Below, piece after piece: positions 46,066 to 57,759 of a DNA stretch of 64,000 bases. The number at the start of each line of letters is the position of its first letter. Positions within the stretch are counted from its first letter, which is position 1. The notes beneath the pieces are model-generated. The model searched no databases. It was not told the origin of the DNA and saw only the letters and a list, made by a program, of their open reading frames with translations. A program made the position numbers and the translations under genes. Source of the DNA: Welwitschia mirabilis (Eukaryota; Gnetophyta; Gnetopsida; Welwitschiales); the NCBI GenBank assembly GCA_051453625.1, contig JBOZIK010000001.1:114173254-114237253 (forward strand). Direction: 5' to 3'.

Positions 46066-47529
46066 TTTCATGGTATAGTAGTGAACTGAATTAAAACTAG
46101 GTAAGAACTCAGTATCATTCTTTCATAGGGATATACATGTGATAACTTAACAAAAATAACATAATTATTTCAAACTTACCATGAAAACGAAAGAAAATAG
46201 AAACTAGAAGTTCAGATTTTTTTGATCTTTGATTGATGATGTAAGGGAATGGATGTGCTCCAAAGGTATAGTATGATTCATCTAATGCTCCACCTTCACT
46301 CTAATCATTCTTGTATTCCTAAAACATAAACTAAGATCATCAAATCATTATAGCTCAGGTGTGATGACATAATCTCATCCACTACACAAGTGTTAGTGAG
46401 TTACTCAGTCCCTCTAATTCTTGATAGCCTTTCATAAGCATGAAAAGTATGAATAATTATGCACAAGATCCATCAAATGATAGTAACTGTAAATCATAGA
46501 AGTGACCTTAAGAAACTTACTTCATAATGAAAGAACTTGATTATAAAGTAGTATTACCCAAGAATTGCTAATACCAAATTGATGTGCATTAATAATAAAA
46601 GAATAAATAACTACTTAAATAAATAAGAACTAGCCTCACCTAAAGATTACTAATATTAGATTAATGTGTATTAACAATCAAAGAATGAACAACTAATCTT
46701 GTATTAAAACTCAAAAGATACATTACATTAATAGAGATAGATGATGTTGAATGGACTTCATAACTAGCCTCAAAACAAATCCACATCCAAGGAAGGTTAT
46801 TAGAATTCCATGACTTTTTAATGCTCTAAGTCTGCCCACCACATTTTGCTAATCAAACGTCCATTCCAATGAGGGCTTAAGGTCCTTTTATAGATAAGGG
46901 ATGACCTGAAGAGCTTTTTCATGATGTGCTTGGTGGGGGTGACGTAAGGGGGGTTACATCTGGGCACTACTTAAGGAGGAACTTACAAATTTTAACAAGT
47001 AGCCTTCATAGAGGTTTCTTTGTCTTTTAATGAAAGAGAGGTGACGACATTTCTTTTGGTTAATGATTTAGCTATCAATGAATGCCATGCCCTATGTCCT
47101 CCATGTAACTATCCTTATTATTGCCACATATCACTATGACATGTCATTTTGTACTTCTGCTATATGTCGTTGAAGTTAAAGGTTTATTCTATTTAACATA
47201 TGGCTCATCTCACAAGTGTAATGTTATGAACTTTTTAAAAGGATGCAGAAACATGAGATTAGATGAATTCTACCTTAGAAGATTAGTGGCACTACTGGAC
47301 CTAGATGATGACACCAATGTTGTTTGCTAGAATTTCTTTAGTTTGTACAATGTCATTCAAAAGAAAGCAATAAATCTTCTTATGTTATGAAAAAGTTTAT
47401 AATTACATGAAATATGATAGAGAGGATAAAAGACATCATTTTATGATAAATCAATGAGTTTAAATCTTTCCCTATGCAGAAATAGTCGAGTATATTTGCT
47501 TTGAATATCAATTTTTGCATGTAAATAGT
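46066..47529 (-). repeat. Athila/Tat-like 5' LTR
   Basis: About 1.46 kb partner of the repeat at 39425-40867, with TATA box TATAAAAGGA at 46892-46883 on the minus strand. The frame at 47121-47330 is not a gene. Confidence 0.78.
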
Positions 47530-50500
47530 ATGAAAATGGGGCCATAAAATAATTCATTAGTATACAATATAAATTATTAAAAAGAACATGATGCTTATAA
47601 TGAACTAAAAAAACTGAAATTAAAAATGTTAGTTTGTAATGAAAAAATTGCATTTCTTTATCCAATAATGGAAAAATTAAACTAAAACATAATTACATAA
47701 ATTTGAAATATTTTTACAAAATTTAAAATTCTAAAGAGTAGTTTTAGAAAAATATCAAAACTTCTAGCATGTGATAAAAAGCTTAATGTCTAAAGCTATC
47801 ACATGATTATGTCAAAAATTATTTGTCCATGAAGTAATAAAGAAAAATAGTGGTATAATAGAAAAGAAAAATTATGCAAGTGGTATATTTAGTAATTACT
47901 CAAATAATTGTAAATATTATAAGTTAATCACAACATTGTTAAAACTTCTAAAATTTTAACAAGTCAACATTAAAATAGTGCTATGTAAGAAAAGGCAAAA
48001 TAAATGATTAATACACAAATAGTATGTTAAAGAATATTATATCTTAAGGCTTGATGATGAATTTAAATCCCTTTAACTTTTTAGTCAATAAGGGATTCTG
48101 TTTAGCTTTATTCTTCTTTGACCTTTTTAGAATGATGATATGATATAACATAAAATTCAATTTATAATTTTCCTTTCTTTAGATCATGAGGTTGATATGT
48201 GTCTATGACCTTAGATATGTAAAATGTTTTAAAGAAACATTAGTAAAATATTTTTAAAAAAACCTAAAGTATAGTTTTAGTACTAAATTCTTCTTTATAA
48301 TAATGTTAAATTTATGATTATAATATAGTGAATAAATATTAATATTATCAAAATTTTCTTCTTTTATAAGAATTGCATAAATTAGTACCAAAGATAATGT
48401 AATTAACTATAAAAGAACTAATTATAGAATAAAGATGAAATAAGATTAAAATTTTATTATTATAATAATAGAAAGGGGTTCTTCTACTGATAACATAAAA
48501 GCATTACATGTTTCATATAGAATTGTTTAGCATGTTATAATAAAATATGATTCTACTTACACTTGTATAATTAAATGAATTAAGTTATAGTTGCAATTTT
48601 ATTTTAATTATTAAGATCAAATAACATAAATGATAATACTACTTATCAGTATGAAATGTATTAATAGAAAAGGAAACGATGTGTTGAGCCATGTTAATAA
48701 ATTCTTAATAATAGATAAGTGTTAAAGCATCAACACTAGAAATAATAATCAAATATTAATCCCTTATAAAATATGAATATCACTAATGCTATAATAATGC
48801 CTTAATGGTGTAAGATAATTTACTCAATACTTTATGCATCAAAGGATTAGCCTCCCAAATTAAGGGCTTAGAAGGGCATGAAGACTTCAAGTATAGCATC
48901 CCAATGGAAGATGATAACTAATGAATAATTCATCATTTGAACTAATAAGGATGTTTAGGATATATATAAGTTTTGATTTTAGGCATAACACCATTCTAAA
49001 CAAGGGTTTCAAAATGCAAGGTATAGTATGTGGGAGTTTAGTATATAACAAATGGATTATAATACAAAAATTTTGATATTAAAGTATCTTAATAATTACT
49101 TTAGATATTTTTGCCACTGTTTGAAAAGTAAAGATGTAGAACCTCAATTGTAACTCCACATCATCACTGAAATTAAAAAACAATGTCAATTTAATATGAT
49201 TCAAGAACTATTCTGTGTGGTTCTAGGTAGGTTCTATACTTTGTACTTTTAAGCATAAGCATGTAGCCCTAAAGAAATCTATAAAATAACATAAAAGATA
49301 ATATTTAATAATTATGAGTCATAATGTAAATTTATATGTAAATCATCATAGATAACACTACCACCATGATAAATTAAGCATATAAGGGATAGAAATAGGT
49401 AAAATCTATGTCACAATAAATTTTTTATTTAAAATTCATGTATATGATGTACTAATTATGTTTATGATATTCTAAACTTTTTAATAAACATTGCATACTT
49501 TAAGAATTTTATTTTATAGAAACCAAACTATCAAATCTACTAAATCCCATCCAAAATCCATAATGTTGCTAAAAAGTGATTAGATTAAAGAACCAATCCT
49601 TATTTTTTAAATACATGATTGAGGGAAAATACTTAAAGGCAATGGATTTGTATCTAGTTATATATTAAAACTAAAAATATTAACTTCCTAGTTAGAAATA
49701 AAATTAAAATTAAAATTCTAATCCCACATGAAATCCTTAACTATAGCTATGAATGAAATTTGATATACCATGAATGTTGCACAAAATAATTTTGATCATG
49801 AAATAACAATTTTAATATGTTCATTTGCTATGCTTTTGAGGCATGAACATGAAAGTTAAGTCTTTAAAATGATTTTATAAGAACATAGTAAGAGTTGAGT
49901 TATGTACTAAAGAAAGAGATTTTGATTTGAAAAGCAGAAATTCACATTATTAGGGATGTAAGACATGTTGTTGAAGACATGTAAATCCTATTATTACAAA
50001 CATTAAATTTTGCATGAGATTCTTAGACCTTTTATAGTTTATCAGTAACCTTCATACATTTGAAAAGAGTTGTTCTCATTCTCTATAATCTCAACATCTA
50101 AATTGTTTTAATAAGTAGGTAAGGAATTAATGATGTTAACATATTTCTTTTTAATAAGTTAATTTTCCTAATATTTATTGTTATCTCTTATGGTTTGACT
50201 CTCTTACTAGATTGAAACAAGCTTTGTGTTGTATATATTACTTTCAATTGTATTTCAATTGTAAATATACTTTAAATTATCAATTAGGGGTAATTCCTAT
50301 ACTAATGACTAAAATCTTAATGTTTGAAACATCCATTTGAAATATAGAGATTCTTAGCTTTTTATATATTAAACTTTATCATCACTATTATTTTTCATAA
50401 ATTAAAAATATAATTACATAATAATTGAACTTGAATACATGCTACAACCCCTAGTTGTATATTGATAAACCTTTTTGTGTTCTTGATGATATAAAATTAA

Positions 50501-51179
50501 GTTGAATATAATATGTCTTTGATAAAAGGCTAACAGGGAAGTGGAAAATTTGGTAACTCAACCCATGGAAGAGCACAAATTTTGTTTTTTAAAATGCTAA
50601 AGAAGTCATTGTAATGGGAAGGTACTAAAAGTTTAACTCATAAGAATCTTACTTCTAAAAGCTCCTCGAAACCCAAGGAACAGGTGGGGGTTATGCAAAA
50701 ATGCAACATAGTTCTTATGATTAAATCATTAGATGTAAGAGTCCTTCCAATAAATAGCCTACTAAATGATTTGACCATTATTTAGAGGAAGAAGATAAAA
50801 TTTTATTCTTAGAATTGGAAATCTCTATTTGAGAAGTTGAATCAAAGTTATTGTTGGATTAATTCAAAGGTTAAATACTATCTTCACATATATATATATA
50901 TATACACAACACTAACAAAAGCTTGGATTCATAGTTGCATAACTAAGGATTCTTAGAAGAATTAGAGCAGGGTTTAGTGCGTTGAATAATTTGCTACAGA
51001 GAAGTTTTACAAGGCTACATGTAGCTACATGCAGTAGCCCTAGAAGACACAAGAAGATAACATATATAATCTAATACTTGTTTTGCAATCTGTTGTGTAC
51101 TCTAGCAACTAGATTTATGCCTGAAACCTACTTAGGATAAGTGAGGAAGTTTAGAATAACATCAAGACCTAAAAGACTT
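47530..51179. other. 3.6 kb very AT-rich stretch, nothing recognised
   Basis: No gene, terminal repeat or RNA gene seen. A short (TA)n run is at 50887-50904. The part from about 50900 may be the 5' untranslated region of the LINE that follows. Confidence 0.4.
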
Positions 51180-52620
51180 TGAACCCACATCCACTTGCGA
51201 GGATGCTATGGACAAAGAGGCCAAGAGGAGGGGATGGAAGAATAAATTTTGAATAGTAGAGAAAACTTCCAAAACCAAATCTTTACAGATACCCTACAAG
51301 GAAAAAGATGATTTCATCAAGAAGAAAGGTATATATGTCAAAACAAACATCAAATGCAATTTTTGGATAAATGTTTTTGAAAAGATTCTAAAAGCCTAGG
51401 ACAATAAGTTCCATTATGCCTTGGTAATAACCTTCAACAATAGAGCCCCAACATGGAAGGAAATACATGCCTAGACTCTAAAGACCTAGTGAGGTATAAC
51501 AATCAAGCTGACTCCCATTAGAGGTAACATGTATTTCTTGATCTTTTCTAATAAGAAAGATTAAAACTTGGTAGAAGTGGTTGTGGCATGGAGAGTAAGA
51601 AATATCACAATGCAGGTGGACTAATGATACCCAAGCTACCTACTAGGACAAATAGAAAAAATGAGCAAATCCAACAGAAGGAATGGCTAGTAGTTTTGAT
51701 ATGCATGTGGGGCTATGGAATTTTAAATGGAATTTGTTATGAGAGAGATATTACTAATTTATGGTGAGGTTGTCATAATGGATTAGATTAGGGCAAGAGG
51801 AATGCAAACATTGAATACTAAAATATGTGTGTGAATTGTGGAAAGCACAAAACTGATCTCTAATATAGAGCTTCAGGGATGACATGGAATCTTCACATAG
51901 CCTATGATATATGAAAATGTGTCAAATGTATGCATGCTTTACATGCATAAAGGAAACATTTTGCCTCATTATGATAAGAATAAAAGAAAGTTGGTCATAG
52001 GAAAACCCAAAACTAGCATACCAAAATAGGGATAATACCAAAGCCAAGAGGAAACCTTTACCTTTAAGGTAGGGCTCTTGTCAAATGAAATAAGAGATAA
52101 TTGTAATGACAAATTAAAAAATAAACACATCACCATCAAAGGGAAGGAAGAACATGCCAATGAGGAGGCAAAAATTAAACACAATAAAGAGAATGTTTAG
52201 AAACAAAAGAAAGTAGCCAACAATGGGGGCATAGACAGTCAAAACCATCTAACTAAGATGAATCTAGGAAGTTTCATAATAGGGGAAACCCATGGAAATG
52301 GAAACAATCAAGGATGGTAATTAGTACTCTTGAAGAATAAACACAAAGTACTAGGAAATGGATAAGTAAAATAATAGAAAAAGGAATTGTACAAACTACC
52401 AATAGAAATACTAGACCCATGAAAAAGGAGTAGAGAAAGAAAATCCTAGAGAGGAGAAGACAAACCTAAGGGAATACTAGGGAATACTAGGGGTAAGCAA
52501 CCCATAGAGAGGCCTAAGAAGACCTTTAAATCTAGATAAAATCTAGAAAGGGATAGTCCAAGATATTGCAGATAGCACCCAATATAAGATAATCTAGAAA
52601 AATATTCAAAGGCATAAGCA
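51180..52620 (+). pseudogene. LINE ORF1 remnant (gag-like, zinc-knuckle region)
   Basis: After about 51280 the plus strand reads KIPYKEKDDFIKKKGIYVKT (about 51286-51345). It then gives KFHYALVITFNNRAPTWKEI (about 51407-51466), TIKLTPIRGNMYFLIFSNKK (about 51500-51560) and VEVVVAWRVRNITMQVD. This follows the pattern of the DUF4283/RNA-binding domain of plant L1 ORF1 ('F...F...E....L..GPW'). Around 51820-51930 a Cys/His-containing run (CVNCGKHKTDL, then KCVKCMHALH) is a probable zinc-knuckle pair (C-x2-C-x-H). The remainder to 52620 is Lys/Asn-rich. ORF2 of the same LINE starts 100 bp later on the same strand. Stops every few dozen codons make it dead. Confidence 0.6.
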
Positions 52621-52714
52621 AGTTTACTCAAATAACATTAAGAATAATAGAACATCAAAAGGACATAATGCAATAGAAATGAAACTAGAAAACCTTGATA
52701 ATATTAGAAAATAA

Positions 52715-53620
52715 GCTTGACCTCATAAGAGTTCTTTCATGGAATTGTGTAGGACTAAAAAGCCTAAAAAAGAGAAATTACTTAATTAAGATAATAATTT
52801 AAGAAAATATAAATGTACTTTTTATTCAGGAGAAGAAGAGCGAAGTTCAACAGTGAAATTCATAACAAGGATGAAGTAGTACTTAGGTGGAAACCACTCA
52901 TCAAAGTAGAGGATTAGTAATTTTATAGATAAATGTTCTATCTTTTAAGAAACGTATTAAGGAAGACCATACAATAGGAATCCAAGGGAAGATTCTTAAG
53001 CTGCTAAATGTCTAAGGGCTAGCCTTAGAGCAAGATAAATATACTTTTAGATTCTGTGTTCTAAACATTATAGAGGAAGAAGGCTAGATCATGGAGTATC
53101 ATTTGAATATGACTCAAAACCTGTGAAGTGAACAAATGGTAAAAATAGCTTGTTAAGAAGGAATTTTTTAATAACTTAGAAAACCTAGGAATCATGTTAG
53201 AAGTCTTAACCCCTTTTATAAACTTTACATTGAAGTTTCTAACCCTAAACAAACTGAAAGGGCTCATAACTAGATAGATTCTTAGCAGTGGAGAGGATTT
53301 AAAACTAGGATGTCTACTATGGAGAGAGTACTGTCATGTATTATGTCCAATCATAAATCCATCATTTGCAAATGGTGAGTTGTATGTCTTGAATGCATAA
53401 CGTTCAAATTCAAGAACATTTGGATTCAAAGGTTGGGTACTAGAGAGAAGAATGAACACATCTGGGTGATAGAGATAATGGAGAAAGGTAATTCAAATAG
53501 GCATGCCTTCATAGGAGAAATTCCCATAGCTCCTAGACAACTAGTGGCACCTAGATAGAATAACAACAAAATATTAAGATATAAAAGAACTACACAATTG
53601 GGATAAGGTCATGTAGGAAA
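52715..53620 (+). pseudogene. LINE ORF2 endonuclease domain remnant
   Basis: APE-like endonuclease that would nick target DNA. RVLSWNCVGLKSLKKRNYLI (52728-52787) is the classic opening (SWNxRGL...). NVLFIQEKKSEVQQ (about 52810-52852) carries the catalytic Glu of the QETK motif. LEQDKYTFRFCVLNIIEEEG-like text (about 53025-53085) corresponds to the 'N.YAP' region. MSNHKSIIC (about 53338-53365) is the terminal SDHxPI block with Asp changed to Asn, a G-to-A change at a catalytic position. FKNIWIQRLG (about 53410-53440) matches the following 'FxNMWL'. Frameshifted in at least two places. RT follows. Confidence 0.78.
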
Positions 53621-53879
53621 TCATCAAGGAAAGGAAAAGGAAAAAAATCACAAATATACCATCTAGGAAAAGACAATGTACTAGAAACAAAGAGTGAAAG
53701 ATAACTGAGTAAAGGAGGAAGACTAAAACTCTAAATATTTTCACATAAGGGAAATATAAAAAGGGGTAAAAAATTCTAGTGAGATTCTCCAAAGATTAAA
53801 ATAATAACTTAGAATAGCAATCTAATATTTCTAGCACATATTTTTGAAGGAAAAATTTGCAAATCCCTTTGTTATGATA

Positions 53880-55340
53880 GTCTTCATCCCGAGTTAGATT
53901 GTAGTAAAAGATAGTTATACAATATAATGAACCCTTCCAAGGAAGAAGTCTATGATATAATTAAAATAGCGTTAAACAANNNNNNNNNNNNNNNNNNNNN
54001 NNNNNNNNNNNNNNNNNNNNNNNNNNNNNNNNNNNNNNNNNNNNNNNNNNNNNNNNNNNNNNNNNNNNNNNNNNNNNNNAAACAGTAAGACCCCTAGTCT
54101 AGATGGATAGAATTTTAAATTCCTTAAAGCCTTTTAGGATATTGTGGGTAGAGATATAAAGGTCATCATTCAAAATGATTTTTAACATGTCATTTTTTCA
54201 AAACATTAGGGAGATATAACTTTAGTTTTCATCCCCTGAAAAAATAGAGTACAATGCTTGGAAAATGATCATCCTATTAGCATTTGTACTTGTTCTTAGA
54301 AGATTACATCAAATGTTTCGGTGAATTGCCTACAACCTCTACTCCCATTTATCATACAGAAGGACTAATTAGGTTTTATCATAGGGAGGTATGTCTAGAG
54401 TAATGTTATAATAAGTCAGACTCTTCATCAGGCCAATTAGAAGGGATAAAATCTATGCATGCTCAAACTCAACTTCTCAAAATCCTATAATAGAGATAAT
54501 TGAAGTAGTCTTGATTTCATGTTAGATAAGTTAGGATTTTTAGATTGGTTTTAAAGAATGATATTATTCATCATTACTGCCACTAGATTTAAAGTTTAAA
54601 TAGGTGATAAAACCTCTAAGAGATTCTTCCCAAGAAGAGGATTATGGAAGGGTGACCCTCTATTCCCCCACCTCTTTATCATAGTTGCCAATAAAAGATT
54701 AGATATAAATAACACCATTCCATGAAAGTAGTAGATCCTAAAATATGTGTATGACACCCTCATATTTTTTCAAGCATTAATCCTTAAAGTTTAAAAGGTA
54801 AAATAGGTGATGGAGATGTTGGAAAAAATGATCAACCTGAAAGTGGAGTAGGATAAAACCTGTCTCCTCTAAATGAACTTCCCAGAAGGAAAGAAGTTAT
54901 AAGATTTAAAACATTTTTAGTTTTAGTAAGGCTTTTAACTTCTTATATTAGGAAATCTATCTTCATGTATAGAAAAAAAAACAAATCTTTGAAACCCCTC
55001 CTTGTAAAAAATGGAGAATAAATTAGCTTCTTAGAGAGAGAGATTTTTGTCATTAGCAGGTAAGCTAACTTTAGCTAAGATAGTTCTAAATAGCATTTCT
55101 ATTTACATAATGATAATTCTAATCCCCTTGGTACACATCCTTAAGTAAGTTGATAAAATTATTAGAAACTTTTTCTAAATAGATGATGAAACTGAAAATA
55201 GGATTTATCTCATTTCATGAAGCAAGGTTACCAAATCCAAGTGTGTAATGAGTGATGATCTCAGTGATGGTAGGTCCTAGGCTTAAAGTTTGGCAGCCAA
55301 GCTTACCTAGGAAATAGAGTTATTAGATGGCCAACTTGGC
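53880..55340 (+). pseudogene. LINE ORF2 reverse transcriptase remnant
   Basis: NPSKEEVYDIIKIALN (about 53931-53978) enters the gap. After it SKTPSLDG-stop-NFKFLKAF (about 54085-54135) matches 'KxPGPDGFxxxFxKxF'. QPLLPFIIQKD (about 54330-54365) and LGFIIGRYV match 'LPxLIxxxQxxFIxGRxI'. NLCMLKLNFSKSYNRDN (about 54450-54500) holds the first catalytic Asp position (now Asn). DFMLDKLGFLDWF follows. RGLWKGDPLFPHLFIIVA (about 54637-54690) matches RGLRQGDPLSPxLFIxxA. YVYDTLIFFQ (about 54744-54773) stands for YADDTLIF with one Asp lost. LSLAGKLTLAKIVLNSISIY (about 55046-55105) and KCVMSDDLSDGRS complete the domain. The frame is readable almost end to end with mostly single-base stops. Confidence 0.82.
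53980..54079. other. Assembly gap, 100 N, inside the LINE RT
   Basis: The RT text resumes just a few residues further on, so the missing DNA is probably short. Confidence 0.9.
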
Positions 55341-55466
55341 CATATTTAATTAGGGTTTTGAGTGTGTTTCTAGGTACTATTGATAAGAATAAGGATCAAC
55401 TTAACTATTTTTAAATGTTAAAGGTAAAAGATCAAAATTAAATTAAGTAATTATGAAGCATTTGAT

Positions 55467-55570
55467 AAAGAACTAGAGGGAAAAGCATTAGAGATAAAGA
55501 ATTAGAGCATAAAGTATTACATGACAAAGCACTAGAAGACAAAATACTAAAGGATAAAGCAATTATATTC
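55467..55570 (+). repeat. 15 bp tandem repeat coding a five-residue repeat
   Basis: Units of 15 bp starting AAAG or AAAA: six full units at 55481-55570 and a 14 bp one before them. In one frame they read KSIRD KELEH KVLHD KALED KILKD KAIIF, and the frame stays open to 55628 (HEPTFPLPLEDRALKEEA). The units have diverged while keeping period and frame. No known family was recognised; the 536 N gap starts 111 bp later. Confidence 0.7.
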
Positions 55571-55681
55571 CATGAACCAACATTTCCCTTACCACTTGAA
55601 GATAGAGCACTAAAGGAGGAAGCCTAGTGGAGGATGAATAATCAGGTTAGTCTTTTAGTTAAAATTGTAATGTAACTATCC

Positions 55682-56217
55682 NNNNNNNNNNNNNNNNNNN
55701 NNNNNNNNNNNNNNNNNNNNNNNNNNNNNNNNNNNNNNNNNNNNNNNNNNNNNNNNNNNNNNNNNNNNNNNNNNNNNNNNNNNNNNNNNNNNNNNNNNNN
55801 NNNNNNNNNNNNNNNNNNNNNNNNNNNNNNNNNNNNNNNNNNNNNNNNNNNNNNNNNNNNNNNNNNNNNNNNNNNNNNNNNNNNNNNNNNNNNNNNNNNN
55901 NNNNNNNNNNNNNNNNNNNNNNNNNNNNNNNNNNNNNNNNNNNNNNNNNNNNNNNNNNNNNNNNNNNNNNNNNNNNNNNNNNNNNNNNNNNNNNNNNNNN
56001 NNNNNNNNNNNNNNNNNNNNNNNNNNNNNNNNNNNNNNNNNNNNNNNNNNNNNNNNNNNNNNNNNNNNNNNNNNNNNNNNNNNNNNNNNNNNNNNNNNNN
56101 NNNNNNNNNNNNNNNNNNNNNNNNNNNNNNNNNNNNNNNNNNNNNNNNNNNNNNNNNNNNNNNNNNNNNNNNNNNNNNNNNNNNNNNNNNNNNNNNNNNN
56201 NNNNNNNNNNNNNNNNN
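55682..56217. other. Assembly gap, 536 N
   Basis: Sized gap. Any long minus-strand frame over it is an artefact. Confidence 0.95.
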
Positions 56218-57249
56218 ATCCAAACTTATATAAACCCCTTTAGGCCTCCCATTTTCTCATCTCTCCTTTAGAATTAAAGTGCTTGTGATATTGGAGAAAC
56301 TTGAGTAAGGAGATCTATTCACTAATGATAAGGATAACCTTGATGTTAGGTTGTATATCCTCCATTAAGAAGTTATGACTTATAAGTAGATATAATAAAG
56401 TGTATTTTGTTAAATGTTTATAAAGTATGCTATATATATGTTGATGTCAATTTAATACTCATATAGATTAAATCTAATTTTTTGACCAATAATAAGTTGG
56501 TAAAAATGTTAGTTGATTACATTTAGAATTTGCATTTTCATTCCATTGCATTTCCACTTTCATTTTCATTTATTCCATTACATTTCATCATTTTTATCAT
56601 TTATTTTCCTTTCTTAAATATGAAAAACATAAATTTATTTCTCTCTTTTCTAAAGAATCAAGCCTTCTTTAACTCATTTTCTTCTTTAAGTTTACAAATG
56701 CAAATTGACACACTCTATACGTTGTGTGTTTGATTACCATTACTTGAGAATGTTTTGAGATCTAACTTGTAGGTTAAGTAGCATAACACACAAAACAATG
56801 CCTATTATAGAGAAGATGTGGGTGAAATGTAGGAAATGAAAATATAGGAACCTCTAGAATGAATCTAGAAATGCATCTACTATTTAGAAGAATATTAGGT
56901 AGGGATGAACATATCTCTAATCCTTAGAATGATGGAATTTTAACTAAGGAAACATTTGAGTGGATAGCCTTCCAGCCTAGAAGAGATTCATCATTAAAGT
57001 AAAGAAAAAAGTCCCAAAACTAAATCAATGTATGACTAAATAAGAATTAGCCAATGTTAGACAAATGTGGTGTGAATATAGATAGACCCTCTGAAAAGGA
57101 ATCCATTAGAAGGACATATAAGAATAAAAAGAGGAGCTTCTTAAAACCCTCAGTAAGCACTCCTCCTTAAGGGAGAGTAGATAAGACCATTTTCTTTTGA
57201 TAATCTACAAGGAACCAACTAGATCTACTACCTTGTGACCTAGTCCTAT
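56218..57249 (+). other. LTR-like promoter region and CATTTN repeat, no gene
   Basis: TTATATAAACCCCTTTAGG at 56226 looks like a TATA box with its downstream region, and AATAAAGTGTATTTTG at about 56395 could be a polyadenylation region. Together they resemble the end of an LTR whose start is lost in the gap. At 56529-56612 a pyrimidine-rich run of CATTTC/CATTCC variants forms a degenerate minisatellite. 56613-57249 holds nothing recognisable. Confidence 0.35.
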
Positions 57250-57500
57250 ATGAAACTCCTAGTTCGAAAGCCATGTGACATCTCTAGTGTCACCCAATGT
57301 TAGGCTTTTAGGTGGATTATTAGACCTTAAAGCTTGCTCACCCAAGATTACCCTAGCAAAAAGAGGGTTTAATCTAGTGTTAACATGCAACCTTTGCCGT
57401 AAAATCTCAAAATCCATCTAGCACATGTTTTAAGAATGTACTTTTGTTAATGGCATAGACAAATGCAGGAGAAAACTTAGCACCATAAAACAAGCTGACG
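57250..57500 (+). pseudogene. zf-RVT zinc-binding domain of another LINE
   Basis: One plus-strand frame reads ITLAKRGFNLVLTCNLCRKI (57343-57402), then SKSI-stop-HMF-stop-ECTFVNGI (to about 57450). This is the zf-RVT domain at the C-terminus of plant L1 ORF2: LAKRG, C-x2-C, then H-x3-C. All four metal ligands (two Cys, His, Cys) are present. The two stops fall at positions not involved in metal binding. The RT that should precede it is not seen: the LINE RT ending at 55340 is separated by ~2 kb with an LTR-like stretch and a gap, so this may be its displaced 3' end or a different copy. Confidence 0.75.
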
Positions 57501-57759
57501 TATGATGCAATCTTATCATTCGATGCCTAAAATGTGGCCCTTTAATTGGAAAGTCTTTGATTCGTCTAACTAGAATGAAACCAATGACTATTTAAATAGG
57601 AGGCATAACCTCATCATTTCAAATTTTAATACAAGTAATTATAATGAAAGGAAGTTTTGATAAGGCACATAATTGAGAGATAAGAGGATCAATAGTTAAG
57701 GAGACATTTCACCATGAGCTACACACTCATGCGGCCCTCTAAAACTTGCCATCATTTTA

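Larger units (their letters stand above)
39425..47529 (-). mobile_element. Athila/Tat-like Ty3 element, minus strand
   Basis: Two ~1.45 kb direct repeats bound a ~5.2 kb interior. Orientation comes from four independent signs on the minus strand: a TATAAAAGG box in each repeat, a decayed tRNA-Asp primer site just inside the 46-47.5 kb repeat, gag-like coding after it, and a TTAGAGGG purine tract just before the 39.4-40.9 kb repeat. The interior is short for an autonomous Athila and no pol motif was found between 40868 and 43450, so it is likely non-autonomous or deleted. A 100 N gap lies inside. Confidence 0.72.

Noticed and set aside
55642-56223. A 193-codon minus-strand frame
   Set aside because: It spans the 536 N gap with a dozen real codons.
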